The notes: generated by a model not told the origin, from the letters alone. A DNA stretch of 64,000 nucleotides from Niveibacterium sp. SC-1 (GCF_038235435.1 NZ_CP151275.1:2108001-2172000), one strand, 5' to 3'. Counted from the stretch's first letter, positions 9,447 to 17,494 are shown. Translations and numbers: made by a program.

Positions 9447-10055
9447 TTAAGTCGCGTGGATGCGGCTCTGGCGGGGGACGTGGCGGGCCAGGAAGTCCAT
9501 CTGGTCGGCGAGGATGTTCCGATTGCAGAGGATCAGGTATTCCGCCTTGTTGGGAACGTAGGGGGTGTAGAGCAGCTCCATGCGCGCCTGTTCGGGCGTG
9601 CGGCCGGCTTTCCTCTGGTTGCAGGCGCGACAGGCCGTGACGACGTTCATCCACACGTCGCGACCGCCTTGGACGACGGGAACGACGTGGTCGCGGGTGA
9701 GCCTCTGGCCGGAGAACGGGTGGCCGCAATAGGCGCAGGTGTGGCGATCACGCTGGAATAGCTCGCGATTCGACAGCGGCGGGGTTTGCTGCAGTGCCTT
9801 GGCGGCTAGCGCCTTCCCGCGAATCGCAATGATGCTGTTGGTGATAATCTCGGAGCGCTCCCCCGAATGCTGCTGGACGCCGCCGTGGAAGGCGAACTGG
9901 TTGTCGCCGGCGTTCCAGGCGACCTGATCGCGCGCATGGTAGATCACCGCGTGCTGCCAACTGATCCAGCGAAATGGCTGTCCGTTGACGTCAAGCGTCA
10001 GGATCAGCGGGCGCCGCGACGCATACGCGAGCGTGCCATGTTCAACGAGGATCAC
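9447..10055 (-). CDS. HNH endonuclease family protein
   Basis: The 202-residue protein starts at a GTG behind a strong GGGAGG ribosome site. The C-terminal half holds a zinc-bound HNH domain: C107-x2-C110, DHVVP with H123, N137, and C142-x2-C145 followed by NQRKAGRTP. The N-terminal 95 residues (LTLDVNGQPFRWISWQHAV) are those of the McrA/HNH-like proteins common in betaproteobacterial chromosomes. The biological substrate is unknown. It lies upstream of the pilin operon on the same strand and is divergent from a TonB-like gene. Confidence 0.88.
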   Translation of the reverse strand: MILVEHGTLAYASRRPLILTLDVNGQPFRWISWQHAVIYHARDQVAWNAGDNQFAFHGGVQQHSGERSEIITNSIIAIRGKALAAKALQQTPPLSNRELFQRDRHTCAYCGHPFSGQRLTRDHVVPVVQGGRDVWMNVVTACRACNQRKAGRTPEQARMELLYTPYVPNKAEYLILCNRNILADQMDFLARHVPRQSRIHAT

Positions 10056-10117
10056 CCGGGCCTCCCTCTATGATCGACGCGGTTGTGTCAAGCATACGCC
10101 GAGACTAGGTGAATACA

Positions 10118-10777
10118 ATGTTTCCCGATGCAGGAAATGCGCCATCAAGCGATTCTGTGTTGTTTCGCGCGCTTTGCGTATCGGTATTGCTTCATGTCAC
10201 CTTGTTGTGGCCGTCCCAATTTGCGTCGCGGAGCTTCCTGCTTGGCGGCGAGAGGCGGATGCCATTGCGAGCCGCTTTGCAATCGAACGAAGCCGGACAT
10301 GTGCCGGGACATGGACGCGCCGCGCCACAAGCGCCCGCGATGGTCGAGCGACTGCCTGTCGTTTCTCCCCGGACTTCCCCGCCCTCAGTGGTGGTTGCGG
10401 CGCCAGTACACGTGGACGCGCCAACGCAGATCCGCGGACATGCCGACGAGGAGCGAGCAACGTTGACGCCGCTGCAGGGTCGGGCGATGAGGGCGTACCA
10501 GATGAGGCTCGCCCAGCAAATCGCACTCGCGTTGCCGGCCGATTTGCCCTCTTTTGAGGCCACGGTCCGCGTGCAATATGCGCCTAACGGTGCCCTCCGC
10601 GGTGTGGATCCCGTTGTTGAGGGGGTTGGCGTTGCCGGCGCGCGCGATTGGCTGATATCCGCTTTCAGCGCTGCGGCGATTGCTGTGTCTCTGCCGGGTG
10701 AGCTCAACGGTCGCGTAAGCGCGATTGATGTGCCTGTGATCTGGCAGCCCGCTGGCGAAAGCCAGGAGGCAGATTAG
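10118..10777 (+). CDS. TonB-C-like membrane-anchored protein, function unknown
   Basis: The ATG at 10118 is preceded by AGGTGA at proper distance and gives 219 residues. The layout matches the protein at 855-1508: one N-terminal membrane segment (FRALCVSVLLHVTLLWPSQF), a Pro/Ala-rich linker, and a C-terminal domain (ATVRVQYAPNGALRGVDPVV) resembling the TonB C-terminal fold. No ExbB/ExbD partner is visible. It is divergent from the HNH gene with about 60 bases between them, and its end overlaps the convergent epimerase by 4 bases. Sequence similarity between the two TonB-like proteins is low by eye. Confidence 0.6.
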   Translation: MFPDAGNAPSSDSVLFRALCVSVLLHVTLLWPSQFASRSFLLGGERRMPLRAALQSNEAGHVPGHGRAAPQAPAMVERLPVVSPRTSPPSVVVAAPVHVDAPTQIRGHADEERATLTPLQGRAMRAYQMRLAQQIALALPADLPSFEATVRVQYAPNGALRGVDPVVEGVGVAGARDWLISAFSAAAIAVSLPGELNGRVSAIDVPVIWQPAGESQEAD

Positions 10778-11712
10778 CGGTTTTGTGCGAGCGTCGCGCG
10801 AAGCCCGTCCTGACGGCTGAACGGTGGCTGCCAGTCGAGTTTCTTGCGGATGCGGCTGCTGTCTATCGCCAGCGATCCGGTCAGGCGCGATGCCTCGGCG
10901 CCGCGCCCGGCGAGGCGCAAGGCGCCGGCTAGCATCCACTGCGGGACTGCGATCAGCCGCGATTTCACGCGAGCCGCTGCGGCGACGGCGCGCAGGAGTT
11001 CCGGCGTGGATAGCGGAGTGCCGTCGTCGACCAGGAAATGTTCTCCCTGCGCGTCGGGGTGGGTGGCCGCGCGCAGCAGGGCGTCGCACAGGTTGCCGAC
11101 ATACAGGAGGCTGCGCTCATTGCAGATTGCTCCGAGCGGAAGCCACCAGCCGCGCTCCACCCAACGCATCATCGCCGCAAAATTGGCGCCTACGCCGGGG
11201 CCGTAAACAAGCGGCGGACGCAGGATGCAGTACGCAACGCCGCTACCTGCGATGGCTGTTTCCGCCGCCCACTTGCTGCGTGCGTAGGGGCCTTGCGGCG
11301 CTGGTTCGCACGCATCGTCGAATGGCGCGCCGCGGGGCGTGGTCTCCCCGCAAACCTTTGCGGTCGACACGAAGACCAGGCGCTTGACGTCTGAGGCTGC
11401 GGCGGCGATCGCCAATGCTCGCGTTCCGTCCACGTTGGAGCGGGTGAACGCGGCCTCGGGGTCAGCGTCCGTCTCGTGCAGCACGTGCACCCGGGCGGCG
11501 AGATGGAAGACGTAGTCCGCGCCATCGAGTGCTGCCTCCCACGGCGTGTCGGCGCATAACTCGCCGACGACAACCGATTCGTCCCAAGCGCCGTCGTACG
11601 GCGCCCGCAGCGCGGCGCGCACCCGCCAGCCGGAGCGCTGCAGCAGGTCGACGAGGTGGCGACCGACAAATCCGTTGGCGCCCGTGACGAGTGCGAGCGG
11701 GCGTTTAGCCAC
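10774..11712 (-). CDS. NAD-dependent sugar epimerase/dehydratase (extended SDR)
   Basis: The 312-residue protein starts at GTG and overlaps the end of hpnD by 8 bases. It has the extended SDR signatures: nucleotide-binding G11-x2-G14-x2-G17, Ser116/Thr117 of the catalytic triad, and Y143-x3-K147. It resembles the UDP-glucose-4-epimerase-like group often found with O-antigen genes (RPPLVYGPGVGANF, LPLGAICNERSLLYV). Its position behind hpnC-hpnD suggests a job in hopanoid head-group or lipid glycosylation, as proposed for HpnA, but it does not look like a textbook HpnA. The substrate is unknown. Confidence 0.85.
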   Translation of the reverse strand: MAKRPLALVTGANGFVGRHLVDLLQRSGWRVRAALRAPYDGAWDESVVVGELCADTPWEAALDGADYVFHLAARVHVLHETDADPEAAFTRSNVDGTRALAIAAAASDVKRLVFVSTAKVCGETTPRGAPFDDACEPAPQGPYARSKWAAETAIAGSGVAYCILRPPLVYGPGVGANFAAMMRWVERGWWLPLGAICNERSLLYVGNLCDALLRAATHPDAQGEHFLVDDGTPLSTPELLRAVAAAARVKSRLIAVPQWMLAGALRLAGRGAEASRLTGSLAIDSSRIRKKLDWQPPFSRQDGLRATLAQNR

Positions 11713-12538
11713 GGACCACCGTCTTGAGTGCGAGCCAGAGCTTGCGCGTCGGGGTCAGTGAAACGCGATGGCTCAGGACGCGGGCGCCGTCCTTGCGGAT
11801 TTCACCGAGGGTTTCCCGGTAGATCGCGGCCATGATGAGCCCGGCTTTCTGCGCGCGGCGATCCTCTTTGGGCAGGAGCGCCAGTGCCCGGTCGTATTGG
11901 GTTTCCGCGCGCGCGATCTGGAACTGCATGAGTGCTGCGAAGGCCTCGGTGTGCTGGCGTTCCGTGATCGAGCGGGCGGGCACATTGAAGCGTTGCAGTT
12001 CGTCCACCGGCAGATAAATGCGACCCCGCATCGCGTCTTCGCCGACGTCGCGGATGATGTTGGTGAGCTGGAAGGCCAGGCCAAGCTCGTGGGCGTATTC
12101 GAGCGTGCGCGGATTGGTGAATCCGAAGATCTTGGCGGCGAGCAGTCCGACGACGCCCGCGACGCGGTGGCAGTAGAGCTCAAGGCCCTTGTAGTCAAGG
12201 TAGCGCGACTGGGTCAGATCCATCTGCATGCCGTCGATGATCTCGGCCATATGCGCTTGCGACAGATCGAAGTCGCGCACAACCGGGACCAGCGCCTGGC
12301 CGACGGGGTGTTCGGGCGTGCCGCCGTACACGGCTTGCAGTTCCCCGCGCCACCAGTCCAGTTTGGCTTGCGCGAGCGACAGGTCGTGACATTCGTCGAC
12401 GACATCGTCTACCTCACGGCAGAACGCGTAGAGCGCCGTGATCGCACGGCGGCGCTCCGGTGGCAGGAAGAGGAAGCTGTAATAGAAGGACGAGCCGCTT
12501 GCTGCGGCGCGTTGCTGGCAATAGTCGTCTGGATTCAT
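11705..12538 (-). CDS. hpnD: HpnD, presqualene diphosphate synthase
   Basis: The 277-residue protein starts at the ATG at 12538 (ATGA overlap with hpnC); an extended frame upstream would run through hpnC. It is a trans-isoprenyl diphosphate synthase with both Asp-rich motifs: CREVDDVVDE near residue 40 and NIIRDVGEDAMRGR near residue 155. In the three-step bacterial route, HpnD condenses two farnesyl diphosphates to presqualene diphosphate, HpnC converts this to hydroxysqualene and HpnE reduces that to squalene for hopanoids. HpnE is not encoded next to it here. Confidence 0.93.
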   Translation of the reverse strand: MNPDDYCQQRAAASGSSFYYSFLFLPPERRRAITALYAFCREVDDVVDECHDLSLAQAKLDWWRGELQAVYGGTPEHPVGQALVPVVRDFDLSQAHMAEIIDGMQMDLTQSRYLDYKGLELYCHRVAGVVGLLAAKIFGFTNPRTLEYAHELGLAFQLTNIIRDVGEDAMRGRIYLPVDELQRFNVPARSITERQHTEAFAALMQFQIARAETQYDRALALLPKEDRRAQKAGLIMAAIYRETLGEIRKDGARVLSHRVSLTPTRKLWLALKTVVRG

Positions 12539-13350
12539 CGTTTCATGCGTAGGGCGCGCCAGCCAAGGCGCAGCCAATCTGTTTTCTTGAGCGTGGGGCG
12601 AAAGCGGAAGACATCGTGGCCCACTGCCTCGATTGCGTCGAGGATCGCGAGCCCGCCTTGCACGACGAGTCGCAATTCCAGGCCGAAGCGCCCGCGCAGC
12701 CTCAGCGCAAGCGGCGCGCCCTCGAGCAACAGTTTGCGGGCCCGATCAACCTGGAATTGCATCAGAGCACGCCAGGCCTCGTCTACCCGAGCCTCGGCGA
12801 TCTTCTGCTCGGTGACGCCGTGGTGTGCCACTTCGTCTTGAGGCAAGTAGACACGACCCTTTGCCCAGTCGATCGCGACGTCTTGCCAGAAATTGATCAA
12901 CTGGAGGCTCGTACAGATCGCGTCCGACTGACGCAGGCTCTCGACGTCGTCGACCTCAAAGAGGTGGAGCATCAGGCGTCCGACCGGATTGGCCGAGCGT
13001 CGGCAGTAGTCGCCCAGTTCAGCAAAATCCGCGTAGCGCGTCTTCACGACGTCCTGCGAAAAGGCATCGAGGAGATCCCTCATCGGCGCGGTGGGTAGGG
13101 CGTGTGTGCGGACCGCGGACTGCAGTCGCGTGAACACTGGATCGCGCACGGCGGTGTCGGCATCGATCGCGTCCAGTTGGGCACGGTACCGATCGAGGCC
13201 GGCCAGGCGTTCATCGGCCGGCAGGTCCCCCTCGTCTGCAATGTCGTCGGCGCTTCGCGCGAAACCGTAGAGCGCTTCCACCGCAGGTCGCAGCCGCGCG
13301 GGTACGAGCAGCGAGGCAACGGGAAAGTTTTCGTAGTGGTCGACCGGCAT
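12535..13350 (-). CDS. hpnC: HpnC, hydroxysqualene synthase
   Basis: The 271-residue member of the squalene/phytoene synthase family carries SADDIADE (residues 33-40) and LINFWQDVAIDWAKGR as Asp-rich motifs. The start MPVDHYENFPVASLLVPARL is typical of HpnC. It is the first gene of the operon hpnC-hpnD-epimerase. The known role is conversion of presqualene diphosphate to hydroxysqualene in hopanoid biosynthesis, at the cytoplasmic face of the membrane. Confidence 0.93.
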   Translation of the reverse strand: MPVDHYENFPVASLLVPARLRPAVEALYGFARSADDIADEGDLPADERLAGLDRYRAQLDAIDADTAVRDPVFTRLQSAVRTHALPTAPMRDLLDAFSQDVVKTRYADFAELGDYCRRSANPVGRLMLHLFEVDDVESLRQSDAICTSLQLINFWQDVAIDWAKGRVYLPQDEVAHHGVTEQKIAEARVDEAWRALMQFQVDRARKLLLEGAPLALRLRGRFGLELRLVVQGGLAILDAIEAVGHDVFRFRPTLKKTDWLRLGWRALRMKR

Positions 13351-13798
13351 GGGCGCCGGAGTATAGCCGCAGGCGGAGTGATGTTCGGCGGGTGCGGCAG
13401 GGAGTGCGGCAATCTGGACAATCCTGTCGCGGCGCAGGAGGCTTCAAGTTGCGCCCAGGAAGGTCGAGGTTGTGAAAGTCGGCGCTCGTTGTGCAAGCGC
13501 AATTGCTTTGGCGTTTCATCGCGTTTCTCGAGCTTCAGTGAGCGCTTTCGGGCGCGGTGCGGCGGCTTCGTGCTCCTAGTTGAGAGTGCTTCTGTTCGGG
13601 ATCCCGGACATAGTCCCGAAACGCTGGCAATTGCGTTTGGGGGCCGTCACGTAATTCCGGGTTTTCGCGCATCGCGGGTCCTTGGCGAAATCGGTTTCGG
13701 GCGCAAAGCGAGGCTGGCTTTGATTTTCCTTGAACCGAAACGCGCCAGAGTGTTCAAACTCAATCACTGGCAAATGCCACCAGCAAGAGAGGCGGAGA
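13351..13798 (+). other. Intergenic region, no gene recognised
   Basis: This 448-base region lies between divergent hpnC and the small gene at 13799. Short open frames are present but none has a ribosome site together with recognisable protein character. It must hold the hpnC promoter and the promoter of the 78-residue gene. One inverted repeat, TTGAAC (13730-13735) and GTTCAA (13752-13757), lies upstream of the small gene and could be an operator or a chance match. Confidence 0.5.
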
Positions 13799-14035
13799 AT
13801 GGAACAGATGGCGGACAGTCGCGAGAAGTGGTCGGAGCTGGTTCGACAATGGAATCACACGCGGGAGGTTGCGTTTGACCTGCGCAGCCAGGTGACGCAT
13901 CAGGTGACCCAGCACATCTTGGGCGGCGGGCGGGCGCCGTCGCCGCGCATCCTCGAAAGGGTCCAGCTGCTTGAGGCGGAAGAGTCCCTGCTGAGACAAG
14001 AGATGGATAATCTTGCGAAAACGATATACCAGTAG
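13799..14035 (+). CDS. Small hypothetical protein (78 aa)
   Basis: I do not recognise this protein. The ATG at 13799 follows AGAGGCGGAGA, a good ribosome site; an ATG at 13808 is an alternative. The 78 residues are charged and probably mostly helical (SREKWSELVRQWNHTREVAF, then LERVQLLEAEESLLRQEM), with no membrane segment and no Cys. A strong terminator follows at 14059, supporting a single-gene transcript. The coiled-coil-like C-terminus suggests an oligomer or a partner protein; function unknown. Confidence 0.6.
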   Translation: MEQMADSREKWSELVRQWNHTREVAFDLRSQVTHQVTQHILGGGRAPSPRILERVQLLEAEESLLRQEMDNLAKTIYQ

Positions 14036-14058
14036 TTCTGCATGGGTGGTGCAGATGG

Positions 14059-14083
14059 CGGGGCTCCCAGGGGCCCCGTTTTT
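14059..14083 (+). terminator. Rho-independent terminator after the 78-aa gene
   Basis: CGGGGC (14059-14064) pairs with GCCCCG (14073-14078), extendable by a G-T and a C-G pair into the loop, and is followed directly by five T. It lies 24 bases after the stop codon at 14035. Confidence 0.8.
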
Positions 14084-14193
14084 CAATGGGGGGCTTCGAT
14101 TTGATCGCGTTGCGCGTCCACGCATGCACGCCACCGGTTGCGCTCTCGCTGCAGGCATAGGCCGCGCGCGGAAGCGTGTGGCGTCTCGTGCGC

Positions 14194-14601
14194 TTAGTTG
14201 AGCGTGCGCTTGGGCGACATGTCGCTGTCGAGCAGAAGCTCGGGCGCATGCAGGGCGCGAAGGAGGGCGTCAGTGGGGTACTCGAAGGCCAGATCCATCC
14301 CGGCGACGCGTATGACCATAACCGCGGTTTCCGGATTGCTGCCGGCGGCGAACCCAAGTCCTTCGGCAGGAAGCGGCACCAATTCGACAGGCGGGGAGGG
14401 TTCAGTCACTCCGCTCGCGTGACGGGCGTTAGCGGCTTCCGCGGCGAGACCCATCAGGTAGCGCAAAAGGTCGGGCAGCACGCCAAGCTCAATGTGAAGC
14501 GCGAGCGATTCGCCGTTTGCCGTGTGCACCTCAAGTGCCAGGGAAGAGCCGTCGCGCGCGACGGCGCCATTGATATCCGCGATCTGGCTGGGCGTCTTCA
14601 T
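14194..14601 (-). CDS. Hypothetical protein (135 aa)
   Basis: I do not recognise the family. The ATG at 14601 follows an excellent GGAGG site. The 135-residue product has no signal peptide or membrane helix. The centre (LEVHTANGESLALHIELGVLP) and the part near the C-terminus (AVMVIRVAGMDLAFEYPTDA) each look like a beta-hairpin element, around a helical middle with DLLRYLMGLAAEAAN. It may be a small adaptor or sensor. It sits alone downstream of tRNA-Leu and its terminator on the same strand. Confidence 0.6.
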   Translation of the reverse strand: MKTPSQIADINGAVARDGSSLALEVHTANGESLALHIELGVLPDLLRYLMGLAAEAANARHASGVTEPSPPVELVPLPAEGLGFAAGSNPETAVMVIRVAGMDLAFEYPTDALLRALHAPELLLDSDMSPKRTLN

Positions 14602-14750
14602 GCGGCCTCCGGCAGAGGATACGGGCAGGGTCTGCGAAGTTTCTTCGCTGCAAGCGCGCGGACTCTTAGGCTTGATGCGCTTGCGTCGCGCCTTTCTCCG
14701 ACCGTTGGAGTGGCAAAGGGTTCGGCACACGCACATGAACGGCAGAAAAG

Positions 14751-14778
14751 AAAAACGGCACATCAAATGTGCCGTTTT
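14751..14778 (-). terminator. Terminator of tRNA-Leu (hairpin works on either strand)
   Basis: A perfect 12-base inverted repeat, AAAACGGCACAT (14752-14763) and ATGTGCCGTTTT (14767-14778), has a 3-base loop. Read on the minus strand it ends in TTTTTCTTTT, so it is a good intrinsic terminator 25 bases beyond the tRNA. Confidence 0.85.
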
Positions 14779-14802
14779 CATAGTCAGGCCTCGTGTTGAG
14801 CC

Positions 14803-14887
14803 TGGTGCGCGAGAAGGGACTCGAACCCTTACACCTTGCGGCGCTGGAACCTAAATCCAGTGCGTCTACCAATTCCGCCACCCGCGC
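14803..14887 (-). tRNA. tRNA-Leu, anticodon UAG
   Basis: On the minus strand a complete 85-base tRNA is seen. The acceptor arm GCGCGGG pairs with CTCGCGC, followed by A and an encoded CCA. The anticodon stem CTGGA/TCCAG encloses loop TTTAGGT with anticodon TAG at positions 34-36. The long variable arm marks it as a class II leucine tRNA, and the T-arm has GGTTCGAGTCC. It reads CUA and probably other CUN codons. Confidence 0.95.
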
Positions 14888-14898
14888 GGTGGGCGCCG

Positions 14899-14904
14899 AT
14901 TGTA
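14899..14904 (-). promoter_or_regulatory. Probable -10 box of tRNA-Leu
   Basis: TACAAT on the minus strand lies 11 bases before the mature tRNA 5' end. No good -35 is seen; the upstream part overlaps the end of suhB, so read-through from suhB may also contribute. Confidence 0.45.
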
Positions 14905-14925
14905 CCTCGGCGCGTTAGCTTTGCC

Positions 14926-15720
14926 TCAGGCCAGGTCGCCGCGGTGCTGCTGGATCACCTGCATGAGTTGCGCGAAAACCTTCGGGTTGCCGGCCACGAT
15001 GTTGCCGGTCTCGAAGAAGTCAGCCTCGCCGGCGAAGTCGGTCACAAGACCACCGGCCTCTTGGATCATCAGGGCGCCGGCCGCAAAGTCCCAAGGCGCG
15101 AGGCCGAGTTCGAAGAAGGCGTCGTAGCGGCCGCAAGCCACGTACGAGAGGTCGAGTGCGGCGGAGCCCGGCCGACGCAGGCCCGCGCTCTTTTCAGTCA
15201 GTTCGCGGAAAATCGCCAGATACATCTCCACGTGCGTGAAGACGCGATAGGGAAAGCCCGTGCCGATCAGTGCCTCACCAAGTCGCGTGCGCTTGGAGAC
15301 GCGGATGCGACGATCATTGAGGAACGCGCCGCGGCCACGGCTGGCCGTGAAGAGCTCATTGCGGTTCGGGTCGAAGACGACCGCCTGCTGGGTGACGCCC
15401 GCGACCTGATAGGCGATCGAGACCGAGTATTGCGGGAAGCCGTGGATGAAGTTCGTGGTGCCATCGAGCGGATCGATCACCCATCGGTGCTCGCTTTCCG
15501 CCTCAGAGGCGCCAGACTCCTCTGCTAGAATCGCGTGGTCGGGATAGGCCTCGCGAATCACTTCGATGATGGCTTCTTCCGCTGCACGGTCAACTTCAGT
15601 GACGAAATCGTTGGGCTGCTTGGTGCGGACGGTCAGCAGGTCCACATCGAGTGAGGCGCGGTTGATGATGCTACCGGCCCGGCGCGCGGCCTTGACGGCA
15701 ATATTGAGCGTCGGATGCAT
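14926..15720 (-). CDS. suhB: SuhB, inositol-1-monophosphatase family protein
   Basis: The 264-residue protein has the metal-binding signatures of the family: LAEESG (residues 65-70), [15 protein letters not shown] with both Asp ligands, and [18 protein letters not shown] near residue 220. The length is normal. It hydrolyses inositol-1-phosphate and, in proteobacteria, also acts with Nus factors in rRNA antitermination and ribosome biogenesis. It lies divergent from trmJ, an arrangement common in betaproteobacteria. Confidence 0.95.
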   Translation of the reverse strand: MHPTLNIAVKAARRAGSIINRASLDVDLLTVRTKQPNDFVTEVDRAAEEAIIEVIREAYPDHAILAEESGASEAESEHRWVIDPLDGTTNFIHGFPQYSVSIAYQVAGVTQQAVVFDPNRNELFTASRGRGAFLNDRRIRVSKRTRLGEALIGTGFPYRVFTHVEMYLAIFRELTEKSAGLRRPGSAALDLSYVACGRYDAFFELGLAPWDFAAGALMIQEAGGLVTDFAGEADFFETGNIVAGNPKVFAQLMQVIQQHRGDLA

Positions 15721-15739
15721 GGAGTCTCGTGCGTTTGAA

Positions 15740-15806
15740 GGCGGCGCGAACGCGCCGCCAAATCCTTAAAGAGCGGTATTCCCCGCGAACGGCGACCTAA
15801 GGTCGC
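15740..15806. promoter_or_regulatory. Two stem-loops in the suhB-trmJ intergenic region
   Basis: A 9-base GC-rich inverted repeat GGCGGCGCG/CGCGCCGCC lies at 15740-15759, and GCGACC-TAA-GGTCGC at 15792-15806. Both sit between divergent start codons, so they are leader or operator elements and not terminators. No clear sigma-70 promoter was identified. Confidence 0.4.
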
Positions 15807-15838
15807 GGCGGTGAACCGAAAACCCTGCATTGTACGCC

Positions 15839-16570
15839 ATGTCCGAACCCTCGGCGCTCGCGCAAGTGCGTGTAGTGCTCTCGCGCCCCAGTCACCCCGG
15901 AAACATCGGCGCCGCCGCGCGTGCCATGAAGACCATGGGACTGTCACGCCTCTATCTTGTCGAGCCCAAGAGCTTTCCGCATCCGGAGGCAGAGGTTCGC
16001 GCCTCGGGTGCGGTCGATGTGCTGGAGAGTGCAGTCGTCTGCAGCGATCTGGCTGAAGCGCTTTCAGGCACCGTGCTGGCCGTGGCGCTTACGTCGCGCC
16101 GACGCGAACTGTGTGCACCACCGCGCTGGCTCCCCGAGGCGGCTGAAGAGCTCCTCGCATACGCCGAGCAGGGCGAAGTCGCGGTTGTCTTCGGCAATGA
16201 GACCTTCGGTCTTTCCAATGAGGAAGTGGCGCTGTGCCAGCGGGCGGTGACCATTCCCGCCAATCCGGCTTACGCTTCCCTGAATCTTGGCTCTGCCGTG
16301 CAGGTGATCGCCTGGGAGTTGCGTCGCCAATGCCTCGTGCCGCGTCTGGAGCCCTTGCCGCAGACGATCGGGGATGCAGCCACGCATGACGAGATCGAGC
16401 GCCTGCTGGCGCATTTCGAGCGCGCGATGATCGATTCGGAGTTCTTGGATCCGGCCAACCCGCGTCGCCTGATGCCGCGCCTGCGTCGGCTCTTCGGGCG
16501 TGCGGGCCTGGAAAAGGAAGAGGTCGCCATCCTGAGGGGGGCTTTGGCGAGCTTCGAACGCAAAGACTGA
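15839..16570 (+). CDS. trmJ: TrmJ, tRNA (cytidine/uridine-2'-O-)-methyltransferase
   Basis: The ATG at 15839 gives 243 residues. SPOUT-fold signatures are present: PSHPGNIGAAARAMKTMGL at the N-terminus, the knot motifs VVFGNETFGLSNEEV and IPANPAYASLNLGSAVQV, and a C-terminal helical extension that separates TrmJ from TrmL. The enzyme methylates the 2'-OH of position 32 in several tRNAs. It is commonly found directly upstream of cysE and iscR, as here. Confidence 0.94.
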   Translation: MSEPSALAQVRVVLSRPSHPGNIGAAARAMKTMGLSRLYLVEPKSFPHPEAEVRASGAVDVLESAVVCSDLAEALSGTVLAVALTSRRRELCAPPRWLPEAAEELLAYAEQGEVAVVFGNETFGLSNEEVALCQRAVTIPANPAYASLNLGSAVQVIAWELRRQCLVPRLEPLPQTIGDAATHDEIERLLAHFERAMIDSEFLDPANPRRLMPRLRRLFGRAGLEKEEVAILRGALASFERKD

Positions 16571-16595
16571 AAAGTTGACGGATTTACTCGGGATT
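16571..16595 (+). promoter_or_regulatory. Candidate IscR type 1 site in the cysE promoter
   Basis: These 25 bases agree with the published type 1 consensus ATASYYGACTRWWWYAGTCRRSTAT at 20 positions by my hand count; about 9 are expected by chance. The site covers the -35 box at 16575. Repression by [2Fe-2S]-IscR would be expected if it is real. Confidence 0.5.
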
Positions 16596-16603
16596 TTTAG
16601 CAT
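16575..16603 (+). promoter_or_regulatory. Sigma-70 promoter of cysE
   Basis: TTGACG (16575-16580), a 17-base spacer, then TAGCAT (16598-16603) lie just after the trmJ stop and about 78 bases before the cysE start. Confidence 0.65.
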
Positions 16604-16680
16604 TCCTGCCTTGGACGGCGTCCGGCCTCGTGCGCTTGCCGTCATTTCGTCGCTCTGCTGCAGTTCTGGAAGGTTTCCCC

Positions 16681-17436
16681 ATGTTTGCGCGTCTGCGTGA
16701 AGACATCAGCAGCGTTCTCGAACGCGATCCCGCCGCTCGTTCCCGGTGGGAGGTGCTGACCTGTTATCCGGGCGTGCACGCCTTGCTGTTCCACCGGCTT
16801 GCGCATCGCCTTTGGTATGGTGGCTTCCACTGGCTCGCGCGCTTTACCTCGCATGTCTCGCGCTTCCTGACCGGGATCGAGATCCACCCTGGCGCGACGG
16901 TCGGCCGCCGTGTCTTTATCGATCACGGTATGGGCGTGGTGATCGGCGAAACCGCTGAAATCGGCGACGACTGCACTATCTATCAGGCCGTCACCTTGGG
17001 TGGTACGTCGCTCTACCGTGGGGCCAAGCGTCACCCGACGCTGGAGGCCGGCGTCGTGGTCGGCGCGGGCGCGAAAGTGCTGGGTGGCTTCACGGTTGGG
17101 GCGGGTGCGCGAATCGGCTCGAACGCCGTTGTCGTCAAGCCGGTTCCGGCGGGCGCGACAGCCGTTGGGAATCCGGCGCGGATCATTGAGCCGGGCCGCG
17201 ACGCCGCGCGCGAAGAGAAAGCGCGCGAGATGGGTTTTTCCGCCTACGGGGTTACCCGAGACACGGACGACCCGGTGGCGCGTGCCCTGCACGGCGTGCT
17301 CGATCACGCGGTGGAGACCGATCGCCGCCTTGAATGCTTGCTTGAACGCCTCAAGGCGGCCGGGATCAACATCAACGGTGAGATGGAGGCTTCGGATCAA
17401 TTCGATCCCAATGCCTTGTCCAAAATGGTGGATTGA
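16681..17436 (+). CDS. cysE: CysE, serine O-acetyltransferase
   Basis: The ATG at 16681 follows GGAAGG and gives 251 residues. The N-terminal helical SAT domain ([20 protein letters not shown]) is followed by a left-handed beta-helix with hexapeptide repeats ([53 protein letters not shown]). It makes O-acetylserine, the precursor of cysteine. The C-terminus does not end in Ile, which in enteric CysE contributes to binding of the sulfhydrylase. The position directly before iscR suggests that cysteine supply and cluster assembly are linked. Confidence 0.94.
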   Translation: MFARLREDISSVLERDPAARSRWEVLTCYPGVHALLFHRLAHRLWYGGFHWLARFTSHVSRFLTGIEIHPGATVGRRVFIDHGMGVVIGETAEIGDDCTIYQAVTLGGTSLYRGAKRHPTLEAGVVVGAGAKVLGGFTVGAGARIGSNAVVVKPVPAGATAVGNPARIIEPGRDAAREEKAREMGFSAYGVTRDTDDPVARALHGVLDHAVETDRRLECLLERLKAAGININGEMEASDQFDPNALSKMVD

Positions 17437-17461
17437 TCGCGCGGACTTGTTGCGGTGCCGA

Positions 17462-17486
17462 AAACTTGACCATTTTTATCGGGAAT
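17462..17486 (+). promoter_or_regulatory. Candidate IscR type 1 site, upstream copy
   Basis: The segment agrees with the type 1 consensus at 19 of 25 positions by hand count and covers the -35 box of the iscR promoter. It lies 28 bases upstream of the second site, on the same face over roughly three helical turns. Confidence 0.5.
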
Positions 17487-17494
17487 TGTATTCT
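17466..17494 (+). promoter_or_regulatory. Sigma-70 promoter of iscR operon
   Basis: TTGACC (17466-17471), a 17-base spacer and TATTCT (17489-17494) lie 43 bases upstream of the iscR start codon. Both boxes overlap the two IscR-like sites. Confidence 0.75.

Noticed and set aside
13102..13878. A 258-codon plus-strand frame from within hpnC across the intergenic region
   Set aside because: Starts antisense to hpnC and runs into the small gene at 13799; protein has no family character.
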